NCBI GenBank assembly: GCA_948468465.1
Contig: CAOKJJ010000007.1
Span: 1-50,837, forward strand
Length of the DNA stretch: 50,837 nt
Direction of reading: 5' to 3'
DNA from: an uncultured Eubacterium sp.
GTDB lineage: Bacteria > Bacillota_A > Clostridia > Lachnospirales > Lachnospiraceae
Below are positions 28,402 through 37,058 of this stretch, one piece after another (position 1 is the first letter of the stretch; each line of letters begins with the position of its first letter). The notes beneath the pieces were generated by a model. It had not been told where the DNA came from. It ran no database searches and saw nothing but the letters and a program-made list of their open reading frames with translations. The position numbers and the translations under genes are program-made.

Positions 28402-29598
28402 CTATTTAAGCAATACACAAATTTCAACAACCAACAAAAAAATCAGCAAAAATACAATCATAGGTAATGTACCAACTACTCCTGCCAATAAGAGCATAAC
28501 CGCAGGGACAATATATTTTCGAGGATGGTGCCATAAATCGCTCTCGATTTTCCACCCACGAACAGGGTAAAACCACTCCAAAAGAACAGAAAAAACCGCA
28601 CTTTGCATAGCAAAGAAAACAGCGGCAGCAATCATCTGAACCGTAATGCCGCCTATCTGAATCTGCCAGCTGCAAAGGAAAAACACATCCGCGGTTATAT
28701 TACATAAGAAAATGAATAAACAATAAGGGATACAAAATATTTTCTTTTGCCCAGGCAGAAAACGCACCGCCTGTTCTAAATCACGGTCGCAGGATAACAA
28801 AATGCAGACAGGCGTATTTAAGGAAAGGACAACAAACCCAAGCGGAATTACAAACAGGCTGTCCATCTGCCGGAAAAATAAAGGTAATGCACAAGCTGCA
28901 CACCACATAATCACAGTATTCATGAAATAGTTCTTGTGGCTTATCAAATACCGAAAGAAATAAATCCATACTGAATGATATTTTCGCCCCTTTATCATTG
29001 AGCTGCCTTTCTTTTGCTGAAAATAAAAGACGTATGCATCGGCACTTTGCAAAATCATAAATGCTAAGATGATGTTAGCTAATATCATGGGTATAAACCA
29101 CGGTTTCTTCCACCCCAAAAAAATAGCCATTCCTATCACAGCAAGCCAAAAAATTCCTGCATACCAATATCTTCTCCAAGCGAAAACGGCGGCAGTCATA
29201 AGGATGGCATTTACTGCGCAAAGGATACTGCCTAAAACTTCTGTCCAGTTCCACACAGACACAGCCAATAAAACTGCCAGCAGAACCATTGTTTTCGTCA
29301 GGAAAGTATATATGCCCATAGCACCTGCATATGAAAAAACAAATTTCCGCCCTTCAACGGGGAGCATCATCATATTCTGCATATTAGCTGCGTTATCTTC
29401 CGAAGAAAGAGCCTGCCACATCACGCCTGCGGTAAAGGTACTTACCATTAGATATAAAATAAACGGTGAAATCCGAACCCGAACACCGGCAATATATAAT
29501 CCTGAAAACATTATCAGACAGATGAAAATTGCCCGTGTCAGCCTCTCATATTTTGCACCAAATAATTTCTTTGAAAAAGCCTTAAATATCATTTTCAT
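28402..29598 (-). CDS. ABC transporter permease (multi-pass membrane protein)
   Basis: This ~398-residue protein has around ten hydrophobic segments and no enzymatic motif (for example RAIFICLIMFSGLYIAG, TKTMVLLAVLLAVSVWNW and IVPAVMLLLAGVVGTLPMIVFLLIFLLVV at the C-terminus). I start it at ATG 29598, inside the ATPase 3' end, with GGGAGG nine bases upstream; the two genes overlap by 17 bp. It is the membrane partner of the upstream ATPase, in the style of ABC-2/NatB-type exporters. The substrate is unknown; an associated GHKL/LytTR system suggests a peptide or antimicrobial response. Confidence 0.8.
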   Translation of the reverse strand: MKMIFKAFSKKLFGAKYERLTRAIFICLIMFSGLYIAGVRVRISPFILYLMVSTFTAGVMWQALSSEDNAANMQNMMMLPVEGRKFVFSYAGAMGIYTFLTKTMVLLAVLLAVSVWNWTEVLGSILCAVNAILMTAAVFAWRRYWYAGIFWLAVIGMAIFLGWKKPWFIPMILANIILAFMILQSADAYVFYFQQKKGSSMIKGRKYHSVWIYFFRYLISHKNYFMNTVIMWCAACALPLFFRQMDSLFVIPLGFVVLSLNTPVCILLSCDRDLEQAVRFLPGQKKIFCIPYCLFIFLCNITADVFFLCSWQIQIGGITVQMIAAAVFFAMQSAVFSVLLEWFYPVRGWKIESDLWHHPRKYIVPAVMLLLAGVVGTLPMIVFLLIFLLVVEICVLLK

Positions 29599-30289
29599 AG
29601 CATAGAGCCTCCCGAATGCCTGCGGCGTCAATCTGTCCACTTTCAAATTTCCGACGAATCTGCCCGTCCTCCAAAACAAACACACGGTCAGAAGTCAGCG
29701 TAATGCTTTCCAGAATGTGAGAGGAAAACAAGACTGTACCATATTCCTTGTATCCACTGATCTGCCTGTACAGGTACTCCGTACTTTCAAAATCCAGCCC
29801 GTTCACCGGCTCATCGAGTAAGAGCAGTTCTGGTTTCAGCGCAAAAGCAGTAATCAAAAAAACTTTTTTCCGATTGCCGGTTGAAAGGTCTTTCAGTAAA
29901 ATATCTGCATAATCGTCAAAATGAAATCCCTGTATCAGCTCTGAAACATCCGGTAATTTTTTCTGATATGCACAGAATACATAGGAAAGATATTCTCGAA
30001 AGGTAAAATACTGAAAAGAATTATCCTCGGCAAACACCGTATAGCGGCAAAGTTTAAAATCCCGTTCCCTAAATTTCATAGGGTGTCCGTAAAATCGGAT
30101 ACTATCGGAATGAAAGGTCGGGAGCAGACCGGACAGCACCTTCAAAAATGTTGTCTTCCCGGCACCGTTTAGCCCAATCAAGCCCACAACCTCATGTTCA
30201 GCCAGTTCTAAAGAAAGATCCCGGAGCACCGTTTTTTCACTGCTGTACCATGCACTTAAATTTTTTATCGTCAACAAAGACGTACTCAT
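29582..30289 (-). CDS. ABC transporter ATP-binding protein
   Basis: This 235-residue ATPase has Walker A GLNGAGKTT (about 39-47), the signature region LKDLSTGNRKKVFLITAFAL, Walker B LLLLDEPVNGLD and the H-loop SSHILESI. The ATG at 30289 follows GGGAGGCCGATAAA and overlaps the end of the small membrane protein gene. LSTGNRKK replaces the usual LSGGQ, as in NatA/CcmA-type ATPases. It powers the neighbouring permease. Confidence 0.9.
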   Translation of the reverse strand: MSTSLLTIKNLSAWYSSEKTVLRDLSLELAEHEVVGLIGLNGAGKTTFLKVLSGLLPTFHSDSIRFYGHPMKFRERDFKLCRYTVFAEDNSFQYFTFREYLSYVFCAYQKKLPDVSELIQGFHFDDYADILLKDLSTGNRKKVFLITAFALKPELLLLDEPVNGLDFESTEYLYRQISGYKEYGTVLFSSHILESITLTSDRVFVLEDGQIRRKFESGQIDAAGIREALCYENDI

Positions 30290-30290
30290 T

Positions 30291-30467
30291 TTATCGGCCT
30301 CCCTGATTATCTTTTTCCTGTTTCCATATGGTATAAGCCGAATGCAAAAATACTCCACCCAAAATGACATAGAGAACTGCCATTTCAATGCTGCCTGAGA
30401 TACCGCTTACAACAGCAGCCACTAACCAAATAACCCCTAACAATCCACGAATATATACATGACGCAT
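30291..30467 (-). CDS. Small membrane protein (58 aa) leading the ABC operon
   Basis: A 58-residue protein (MRHVYIRGLLGVIWLVAAV ... GSIEMAVLYVILGGVFLHSAYTIWKQEKDNQGGR) has two hydrophobic helices. GAGGTAAAAATT precedes ATG 30467 and its stop lies one base from the ATPase start (TAAAATG), so translation is coupled. It is probably an accessory subunit of the ABC system; the family is unknown. Confidence 0.8.
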   Translation of the reverse strand: MRHVYIRGLLGVIWLVAAVVSGISGSIEMAVLYVILGGVFLHSAYTIWKQEKDNQGGR

Positions 30468-30514
30468 AATTTTTACCTCCTCGAATAAGTTCTTATTTAT
30501 TTGTTTGTATCTGT

Positions 30515-30562
30515 ATTATATCTGAAAAAGTGTGATTATGCGGCAGTGTCCGTAAACGGCAG
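30515..30562 (-). promoter_or_regulatory. ABC-operon promoter with possible LytTR direct repeat
   Basis: On the minus strand TATAAT (30515-30520) is consensus, but the -35 position is CCGCAT, far from consensus. This suggests an activator. Overlapping it are two direct TGCCG repeats 16 bp apart (CTGCCGTTTACGGACAC then TGCCGCATAATC), a plausible site for the LytTR response regulator encoded upstream. Confidence 0.45.
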
Positions 30563-30576
30563 GTTTTTGACCACGA

Positions 30577-30609
30577 AAAAACTGCAGGGCGTTCCTGCCC
30601 TGCAGTTTT
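30577..30609 (-). terminator. Terminator of the two-component operon
   Basis: Perfect arms AAAACTGCAGGGC and GCCCTGCAGTTTT flank a 6-base loop immediately after the histidine kinase stop. A and T runs on the sides make it a strong, possibly bidirectional terminator. Confidence 0.9.
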
Positions 30610-30619
30610 CCATCATCAT

Positions 30620-31918
30620 TTATCGAACGGATATAGCCTGATAAGACAAAGATGCAACAGCCCTGAATGTATGGCCGTCATAAGATGTCTGAACCATTCC
30701 ATCATATTTTTCAGCAGCAGTTTGAGCGCTTTTTAACCCCCAGCCATGCAGCCCGTTCCCGTCCTTTGAAGTTTTCAACGCTCCGTCTTGTTTTACAGGA
30801 GGTGTACTAAAACTATTCTCTACCTTTATAATGAGCATCTGATTAATACGGCGGATGGTAAGCCGGATCCATCTCTGCTCAGGAACCGGTATCTGCTTTG
30901 CGGCTTCCAGCGCATTATCCAATAGATTTCCCAATATTGCGCACAAATCTGCGCTTCTAAGATTTGTACGGCGGGGAAATTCTACCTGTACCTGATACTT
31001 TATCCCATTTTTCTCTGCGATTACAGCCTTACTGTTTATGAGATAGTCTACGGTTTCATCTCCGGTCCATATGATATCCGTCATCTCTTTCACAGGCATT
31101 TGCAATTCGTCCAAATATTGCATAGCCTCATCTGTCTTACGATGTGAAAGCAGCTGACGCAGCACACCCATATGATTATGAAAATCATGGAACAGTTTTG
31201 CATTGAGTGCATAAGCGTTGTTCAGGGTGGTATAGTCACGCTCCAATAACTCCGCCTGCTCCGATTTTAATTCCGCCAGTTCCTTCTCTACCTCATACTG
31301 CCTGTTCATATTAAATACAAGAACAGACATCATCAAGACAACCGCCAAAATGGTCCACATATCTAACGTATCATCAGCAATCGCAAGGACAGTTTGCTCA
31401 GACAAGGTTATAACTGCCGCAAAATCTGTAAGGACAATTACAGAAGCAAAGCGGAACGCTTCTTTGCCAGTCATATTCGGGCGCCGCAAAATATACCAGA
31501 TCAAAGCAATCAGCAATAAAAGAAAAACCCAGACCGCAATTTGTCCATATCCTGTTCTATCGTCAAGGAAAGCAGAAGAACGGAAAATTACACCAAGCCA
31601 AGCCGCTAAAAGGAATTGCCAAAACGAAACCGCAATCTCATAAAAAATTGCTACAAACAGACCCATTCGTGTATCTGCTGCCTGAAAACAGCAGGCACAA
31701 ACCGCAATCAAAACGATTTCTAAAATCATCCGATAAAAATCCGGCAATGCTGTCACAGAAAGAATAACAGAAATTACCATAGCACCCGCCAAAATCGCTG
31801 CTATACATTTCTTTTCAAGCCTTTTGACAGAAAGCAGCCGAAAAATCAGGAACAGACAAACCATAGAGCGTATGCCGCCAGCTATAAAGTCCGAGAAGCC
31901 AAGAAGCCAGCCTGTCAT
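30620..31918 (-). CDS. GHKL-family sensor histidine kinase (AgrC/NatK-like)
   Basis: This ~432-residue kinase has about six N-terminal membrane helices (to ~residue 200), a linker coiled coil, a DHp segment with the probable phosphohistidine in LFHDFHNHMGVLRQLL, and a GHKL ATPase: N-box ILGNLLDNALEAAKQIP and G-box NGLHGWGLKSAQ. ATG 31918 overlaps the regulator stop (ATGA) and has GGGGGA upstream. The architecture matches quorum-sensing-type (AgrC, BlpH, NatK) kinases that detect small peptides at the membrane. The regulator is the coupled upstream gene and the likely output is the adjacent ABC operon. Confidence 0.92.
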   Translation of the reverse strand: MTGWLLGFSDFIAGGIRSMVCLFLIFRLLSVKRLEKKCIAAILAGAMVISVILSVTALPDFYRMILEIVLIAVCACCFQAADTRMGLFVAIFYEIAVSFWQFLLAAWLGVIFRSSAFLDDRTGYGQIAVWVFLLLLIALIWYILRRPNMTGKEAFRFASVIVLTDFAAVITLSEQTVLAIADDTLDMWTILAVVLMMSVLVFNMNRQYEVEKELAELKSEQAELLERDYTTLNNAYALNAKLFHDFHNHMGVLRQLLSHRKTDEAMQYLDELQMPVKEMTDIIWTGDETVDYLINSKAVIAEKNGIKYQVQVEFPRRTNLRSADLCAILGNLLDNALEAAKQIPVPEQRWIRLTIRRINQMLIIKVENSFSTPPVKQDGALKTSKDGNGLHGWGLKSAQTAAEKYDGMVQTSYDGHTFRAVASLSYQAISVR

Positions 31919-32634
31919 ATGTGTGTCCCCCAATAATTATTAATCTGTGCCTTAACCTCTTGCAAATGTGTGCGGCTGATCGGGAGTGACACACTATTTT
32001 TCAAAACAGCCATACCGTTTTTAATCTGCATAATATGTATCATATTCACAATACAGCCTCGGTCAATATAGATAAATTCTTCCGCATTTAATTCTTCATA
32101 AACCTGCTGCAGACTTTTCCGTACCTTAGATACTCCACCAACAGTAGAAATGCTCGCATTCTTCCCATCTCTTTCAATGTAATAAATCTCCTTATAAGGG
32201 ATTTTTTCAAAGCGGCTGTTCGTTTGAATTGTATAGGACTTCCCATCTTCCAGTTCAATCAGCTTAATAGCGTCTTGTATCGCGCAGAACAGCCGCTTAT
32301 CTATATCGTCTTTTGGCACATATCGAAAAATGGATAGTTCAAAGGCGTCTATCGCATACTCAATGTGCGAAGTAATAAAAATAATCTTTACATTCGGCAG
32401 AAAGGGTTTAATTTTTTCCGCAATATCCATTCCAGTATTACCCGGCATTTCTATGTCCAGCAAAATCAGGTCAAAGAAAAAACCATCTTCTGTAATATCA
32501 TAAAGCAGATTCCCACTGGTCGTATAACCGACTATTTCACCTGCACTGCTGCTTTGCATGAGACAGGTTTCCGCAATCTTTTTATGTGCTGCGACCGCAC
32601 TATTGTCATCATCGCAAATTGCTATGCGTAACAT
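31915..32634 (-). CDS. LytTR-family response regulator
   Basis: This 239-residue protein has a receiver domain MLRIAICDDDNSAVAAHKKI with phosphoacceptor aspartate in LILLDIEMPG (D60), and a C-terminal LytTR DNA-binding domain (residues about 135-235: YIERDGKNASISTVGG, VYEELNAEEFIYIDRGCIVNMIHI, LPISRTHLQEVKAQINNYW). I use ATG 32634 (GAGGTGATAGA upstream) over an upstream start without a better site. It is translationally coupled to the kinase. Confidence 0.92.
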   Translation of the reverse strand: MLRIAICDDDNSAVAAHKKIAETCLMQSSSAGEIVGYTTSGNLLYDITEDGFFFDLILLDIEMPGNTGMDIAEKIKPFLPNVKIIFITSHIEYAIDAFELSIFRYVPKDDIDKRLFCAIQDAIKLIELEDGKSYTIQTNSRFEKIPYKEIYYIERDGKNASISTVGGVSKVRKSLQQVYEELNAEEFIYIDRGCIVNMIHIMQIKNGMAVLKNSVSLPISRTHLQEVKAQINNYWGTHI

Positions 32635-32726
32635 TCTATCACCTCTTGTCCACATCATAGGCCGTTTCCATTTTGGTCCTGCCGGAGCTTCTCTTTGCGA
32701 TAAAGTCCTTATCCTTTGTCATAATA

Positions 32727-33413
32727 TTACCACAAATCGTATTGTTTCATAGTTTCTGCATCACGATATTCATGCTTCTCATAATATCCAATCAGTTTGC
32801 CTTCGTCTCTAAGCGCCACCATATAGACATCTTTGTTCTGCTTCTCATTATGAAAAGTATAAACGATATTATGGCTTTCGTCCGCCGCAAACCATTCCAG
32901 TACCTGCTGTATTTTATCTCTGGATTCCAAATTGTGACAATCTAACAGGCTACTTCCAATCAGCTTATCGCCGCCATGCTTCGCATAGCTGGCCACTGCT
33001 GCCGGATTCATATAGATAATTTCATGCTCAAGATTACAGATCACAACCGATGCCCTGTCCTGGTCAACAATACTCTTATAATAGCTGACATACGATTTAA
33101 ACCTGATTACTTTTTCATAATCCAGACGCTTTTGCAGGTGTGGTTTCTTTCTGCGATAATAATCGTATATCTCACCATCCGGTATCCAGATCTCTGCTGC
33201 ATTTATCTTATCAATGACTGTCCTGATAATCTGTTCATCTGCCAATGCATCAGGTACTTTTTCATACTCCGTAACATACTTTTTGTATTCCTCATACACC
33301 CAGCTTGTAATCTTGTCTTTCTGTTTCATTTTAAGATTGCTGAATTTCTTATTCATCTGCAAAAGCTGGCCATCTATCCTTTTATGTACCTTTGTTTTCT
33401 TACTTTTTGCCAT
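32727..33413 (-). CDS. PAS-domain protein with N-terminal helical (DUF2293-like?) domain
   Basis: A 228-residue protein: residues ~1-110 are basic and helical (QKDKITSWVYEEYKKYVTEYEKVPDALADEQIIRTVIDKI and AEIWIPDGEIYDYYRRKKPHLQKRL), and residues ~120-220 form a PAS domain (VVICNLEHEIIYMNPAAVASYAKHGG, LLDCHNLESRDKI, YMVALRDEGKLIGYYEKHEYR). The N-terminal part reminds me of DUF2293, uncertainly. There is no output domain, so it may act through protein contact. Start ATG 33413 (AAAGGA ten bases upstream). Monocistronic, unknown regulation. Confidence 0.65.
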   Translation of the reverse strand: MAKSKKTKVHKRIDGQLLQMNKKFSNLKMKQKDKITSWVYEEYKKYVTEYEKVPDALADEQIIRTVIDKINAAEIWIPDGEIYDYYRRKKPHLQKRLDYEKVIRFKSYVSYYKSIVDQDRASVVICNLEHEIIYMNPAAVASYAKHGGDKLIGSSLLDCHNLESRDKIQQVLEWFAADESHNIVYTFHNEKQNKDVYMVALRDEGKLIGYYEKHEYRDAETMKQYDLW

Positions 33414-33560
33414 ATTTTCACTATCCTTTAACCTTACCATTCTGAATTAATTCCATCACTTCATGTACATTATATTGATATTTGGACAGGAAAGCAACAC
33501 AAACATGTCACTTCCGTAAAGAAATTCGGTTATAAAAAGGCGACCTTGCTGTCATGAGCA

Positions 33561-34124
33561 TCATTTCATTTTCCTCTTCGTATTCAGATTCTTTTCCTTT
33601 TCGAAAAAAGCCGTCTTCAACAACTCATATTCTTCATCGGTACATGCCTTGCGACACGCTGGCTCAAATGATCTTGTAACCTCAAAACACTCTTTCATAT
33701 TGTCACAAGGATAATCTGAACAATCCCCACATGTACTAATATCTCTTTCCTGACAGCATTTAATCACATGATACCGGCACCAGTTTTCCGGCTTACACCC
33801 TGTGCAGGAAATCTCTTCATTTGTAACGATATGGTCACGATATCCAATCTTCATCCATAACTCTGCGGCGTGCCGCAGTTCTTCAGCAGTTTTCTCATAT
33901 GGATGAGCTATATACCTCGGACAAGCTGCGCAATCATTCCCACAAGCAGCTATTATCTTACCAGCCACTTCAAACGAAAGAACCGTTTCCTCTTCGTTCA
34001 GATAATGGACTTCCGGCTTATACGGTTCAGCCACAGCATTCCATAATTTCTTCGCACCATCGTTTTTCTCGTTATATTTTATCTCCCACTTTCCCGGATG
34101 CTTTAACAGAATCATTTTCGCCAC
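33561..34124 (-). CDS. DUF3795 cysteine-rich protein fused to a GNAT acetyltransferase tail
   Basis: Residues ~57-187 are a DUF3795-type protein with many paired cysteines (IIAACGNDCAACPRYIAHPY, ISCTGCKPENWC, CGDCSDYPC). The preceding ~56 residues (KMILLKHPGKWEIKYNEKN, AKKLWNAVAEPY, NEEETVLSF) look like the last strands and helix of a GNAT N-acetyltransferase. Upstream the frame is closed by TGA, and the rest of the acetyltransferase is absent. DUF3795 proteins normally begin at the MIAxCGxDC segment; here that position is ATA. The reading frame starts with GTG 34124 without a clear ribosome site. It may be a deletion-derived fusion, or a natural fusion that lost its N-terminus. Confidence 0.65.
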   Translation of the reverse strand: MAKMILLKHPGKWEIKYNEKNDGAKKLWNAVAEPYKPEVHYLNEEETVLSFEVAGKIIAACGNDCAACPRYIAHPYEKTAEELRHAAELWMKIGYRDHIVTNEEISCTGCKPENWCRYHVIKCCQERDISTCGDCSDYPCDNMKECFEVTRSFEPACRKACTDEEYELLKTAFFEKEKNLNTKRKMK

Positions 34125-34272
34125 ATCAAGAGCAAAATGCTGCCTTCAGTCGCTCATTGAATATCTTTGTTGCCTCATCTTTGCAGAAAATACATTTCTA
34201 TGTCTTATCATTATGAGTTTTCTATAATTATTAAGTCAAGCAACGGCATTATTTCCGTAAAGAACCAAGCAT

Positions 34273-34695
34273 TCAGTAATACCTCAACAATTGTTCGAAC
34301 GATATCATTATACCTATCTGCTTTAATAATTCTCTTCTTTGAATATATAACTCATATAATACTTCTTTGTATGAGGCACCATAGTGCAGCAAATTATGAC
34401 AATTGCTACAAAGCGATACAATATTTTGTTCACGGTCTAAATCAATTCCTGGGAAATCACGATGAGCGGATAATGGAATCAAATGATGCGGTTCTGTATG
34501 TTTGCTTTCAATAATAATACGTAATGCTTCCTTCTCTTGTCCCAATTCAAATATATGTCGCGCTCTCGAGATCGAAAGTTTTGACTTTCTGACTTCGATC
34601 CAGGATTTTCCAAAAGGATCTTTTTCGCCAATTCATGTTGAAAGCAACACGATACTTTCAACATGTTCACCGTTGGCCAAACTTAAATCGTATAT
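34273..34695 (-). pseudogene. HNH endonuclease remnant with in-frame stop
   Basis: The open part ending at 34273 carries an HNH signature: EPHHLIPLSAH, NIVSLCSNCHNLLHYG. The frame extends upstream through SWIEVRKSKLSISRARHIFELGQEKEA to a TGA at about 34639, beyond which the same frame still reads plausible protein (IYDLSLANGEHVESIVLLST) up to the 3' end of rhuM. The gene has no start and is cut at that junction. It probably belonged to an HNH homing or restriction-type nuclease. Initiation from the TTG before GQEKEA would give only ~90 residues including the HNH core. Confidence 0.6.
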
Positions 34696-34699
34696 TTTT

Positions 34700-35704
34700 T
34701 CATTTCTTATCTGTTTTTTGTTCCAACATTCTTATAGAATTTAAATAATCCTCTTCTACGTCACTAATAGTTCTGGCTTTATATTTCTTATACTCATCCG
34801 TTGCCTTATTAACAGCCTGCATATGAGAAATATTTCCATTTCCCTGCAATAACTGCTCTCCAGTCATTGTAAGAATACGGTCCAAATGTTCCGCCCAATC
34901 TTTCATGGTCATTGCCTGTTCACGCTCTGCCTGACGCTCCGCAAAATCCAAATACCCAGATACAAGTTGCCCCATTGCCCGAAGTTCTTTTTCATCCAGA
35001 TAATTTTTCGCAACAACAGCTTCTTTCAATGTCGGCTGATTTCCGGCAAATGTTGTAAGTCCCATAAAATCTTTTTCAGCATCTGCTCTTGTGTAAATAA
35101 CCTCTGCCGCTGTCTGACCGTGAATGGCATAATGAATTTTATTTTGCACCTTTTTGAAAAAAAGAATAGATATTTCCGCTTTGGGATCATAATCAATACT
35201 AGTGGCATAAATCTCCAGAACTTGTCTGTAAAATACCTTTTCAGAAGCACGGATATCTCTGATTCTTTCGAGCAATTCCTTGAAATATCCTCCACCACCT
35301 AAATTCTTTAGGCGCTCATCATCCAATGCAAATCCTTTTCTCATATATTCTTTTAAAAGATTTGTTGCCCAGATTCTGAACTGTGTACCACGCTTGGATT
35401 TAACGCGATATCCCACAGAAATAATAACATCCAGATTATAATAATCAACCTGATAAGTTTTCCCGTCTGCCGCAGTTGTTGCAAAATTTGCAACAACTGA
35501 TTCTCTCACCAGTTCTCCTTCGGAAAAAATATTTTTTATATGTCTTGAAATCGTTGATTTATCTCTTTGGAATAATTCTGCCATCCGGTCAATGGATAAC
35601 CATACCGTATCTTCGTCAAAAGTCGTTTCGATTTTTGTCAGACCATCTTCTGTCGTATAAATAATAATATTTGATTTCTGATTCACATTTTCTCGGTTCT
35701 TCAC
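34700..35704 (-). CDS. rhuM: RhuM family protein (intact)
   Basis: This 334-residue protein contains the RhuM family hallmarks: an N-terminal HTH-like VWLSIDRMAELFQRDKSTISRHIKNIF, then YNLDVIISVGYRVKSKRGTQFRIWATN, DERLKNLGGGGYFKELLERIRDIRASEKVFYRQVLEIYATS, and HYAIHGQTAAEVIYTRADA. RhuM proteins are common in accessory and pathogenicity islands and near Fic/Doc or restriction genes; their biochemical activity is unknown. The start is GTG 35704 with GAGGTGTAC upstream. A 26-bp palindrome sits 22 bp upstream. A paralogue at 37217-38263 is disrupted. Confidence 0.88.
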   Translation of the reverse strand: MKNRENVNQKSNIIIYTTEDGLTKIETTFDEDTVWLSIDRMAELFQRDKSTISRHIKNIFSEGELVRESVVANFATTAADGKTYQVDYYNLDVIISVGYRVKSKRGTQFRIWATNLLKEYMRKGFALDDERLKNLGGGGYFKELLERIRDIRASEKVFYRQVLEIYATSIDYDPKAEISILFFKKVQNKIHYAIHGQTAAEVIYTRADAEKDFMGLTTFAGNQPTLKEAVVAKNYLDEKELRAMGQLVSGYLDFAERQAEREQAMTMKDWAEHLDRILTMTGEQLLQGNGNISHMQAVNKATDEYKKYKARTISDVEEDYLNSIRMLEQKTDKK

Positions 35705-35725
35705 TCGTACACCTCAATTCTACTA

Positions 35726-35751
35726 AAAAGTGCAACGTCCGTTGCACTTTT
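35726..35751. repeat. Near-perfect palindrome upstream of rhuM
   Basis: Arms AAAAGTGCAACG and CGTTGCACTTTT flank only TC. The two-base loop is too tight for a comfortable terminator hairpin, so a DNA-binding operator for an autoregulator is at least as likely. It lies 22 bp upstream of the rhuM start codon. Confidence 0.65.
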
Positions 35752-35779
35752 GCTATTCATTCACTATGCGACCTATTTT

Positions 35780-36028
35780 TCACCAAATCATACGAAAATG
35801 CTTCAACGCTTCTCTTATAGCCTATTCTTTCTCTAGTGGACATTTCGGCTGTCTGGGGTTGTCCGATTTTGGCAAGTTATAATTTTCTCTCTCAATAATA
35901 CCATACTTCTGCTTCACTTGTGCAATATATAAACTGCTAACTTATAATCCCATATGTTCCAGTACATAATCCTTGATTTCCTCATAGGTGGCTTTACTCT
36001 CCGTAGCCGTCAAATCAAGTTCTTCTCA
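35780..36028 (-). pseudogene. Decayed C-terminal domain remnant (rRNA methyltransferase-type tail)
   Basis: On the minus strand one frame reads LDLTATESKATYEEIKDYVLEHMGL, stop, VSSLYIAQVKQKYGIIEREN, NLPKSDNPRQPKCPLEKE, stop, AIREALKHFRMIW. This is the small domain I recall at the C-terminus of clostridial RlmD-type 23S rRNA methyltransferases. It has two in-frame stops (TAA at a lysine-like and TAG at a glutamate-like position), and there is no upstream gene. It is a scar of an ancestral gene disrupted by island insertion. The family attribution is moderate. Confidence 0.5.
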
Positions 36029-36192
36029 TATAATCTACTTCCTTTAACGCAAAAAATATGAGCAATATCCACTTTCTCACATTTGGTATACATATAAATA
36101 TTTATGCACCAACTCACTATACAGTTATGCTTCAATAATTTTCAATCACATCTTTTATAATTTCCAGCATTACCTCTTTCACAAAATTCTCA

Positions 36193-36774
36193 TTAAAAAA
36201 AAATCAACGAAACCGTGCTTGTATATTTAGGTAATGTTTTCTTTTCATACCATAAAAGTTCAAAACCTAATAATTCTTCACATAGTGCTTGTACATTTAA
36301 ATATGTTGCGTCTATACTATACCGCATTTTATCTGGGTGCTTACATTTTTGTTTTATTTTGCATGCACATGGTCTACAATATCTACAGCTTCCACTTAGT
36401 AATGCGTATCCTTTTGACTCCATTTCGATTTTTCGCGCTACTTTTTCTATAAGATTTTTTAAAGTTACATTCGCCGCTTTCATTGCAGTATATTTATTTT
36501 TAATCTCTACATAGCTATTCATATTTACAGAAAAACTTATCAGAACTGCTTCGTTATATCCGTCCATTAATTCATAATAAGGTTTTGAAAATGGCGGACA
36601 ACTCCATTTTTTTCCATAATTAGGACAGCCTTCTTCACAAGCTCTTTTAATAGATTCTTTTTCATAATATTTATTTAAAATAGAGACATCCTTTATTAGA
36701 ATGCCTCTACAAACAATATCAATAGTTCTATTTTTCAGAGCTTTTTTATACTGGATAAAAATTTTTTGATCCAT
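36193..36774 (-). CDS. DUF2284 family predicted metal-binding protein
   Basis: A ~193-residue cysteine-rich protein (CEEGCPNYGKKWSCPPFSK, GSCRYCRPCACKIKQKCKHP, and the C-terminal LGFELLWYEK) matches the DUF2284 pattern of predicted metal-binding proteins. ATG 36774 is the first Met after the preceding gene's stop; its ribosome site is weak. It directly follows a radical-SAM/SPASM tail remnant, so it may once have been part of a maturase-type pair. The 3' end is free of other genes and the reading frame is intact. Confidence 0.75.
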   Translation of the reverse strand: MDQKIFIQYKKALKNRTIDIVCRGILIKDVSILNKYYEKESIKRACEEGCPNYGKKWSCPPFSKPYYELMDGYNEAVLISFSVNMNSYVEIKNKYTAMKAANVTLKNLIEKVARKIEMESKGYALLSGSCRYCRPCACKIKQKCKHPDKMRYSIDATYLNVQALCEELLGFELLWYEKKTLPKYTSTVSLIFF

Positions 36775-36779
36775 ATCTT

Positions 36780-37058
36780 TTATAAACCTACAACTTTCCT
36801 CATCATTCTCTGAACAGGACATTTTTCTTGGCAATTACCATCACACATTTGCTCTTCAACATATATTCTTTCTCTTTTTAAATAGACAGAATTATAATAT
36901 ATATCAACGAAATCTCTTTCATATATTGAATCAGGACATATAACATCACCATCATCATATAGTTGAACATATTTAAATGCTTCGCAGCCAAAAACCTTCC
37001 CATTTTTTACTTGTAAAAAGTATAATATCTTTATTATTAGAATCCATTGTTCCATCAA
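36780..37058 (-). pseudogene. Radical SAM/SPASM protein C-terminal remnant
   Basis: The open segment ends with EAFKYVQLYDDGDVICPDS, EQMCDGNCQEKCPVQRMM. This has the spaced cysteines of a SPASM/twitch domain tail of a radical-SAM maturase. The upstream part requires a frameshift near 37015 (TACTTTTTACAAG) to join LRFDGTMDSNNKDIILF with VKNGKVFGCEAF, and no core CxxxCxxC domain is present. It is a leftover 3' fragment, in the same direction as the DUF2284 gene it abuts. Confidence 0.5.

Noticed and set aside
34479..34670. 63-residue reading frame starting MNMLKVSCCF
   Set aside because: It overlaps the HNH remnant in another frame and has no family character. The HNH frame explains the region better.
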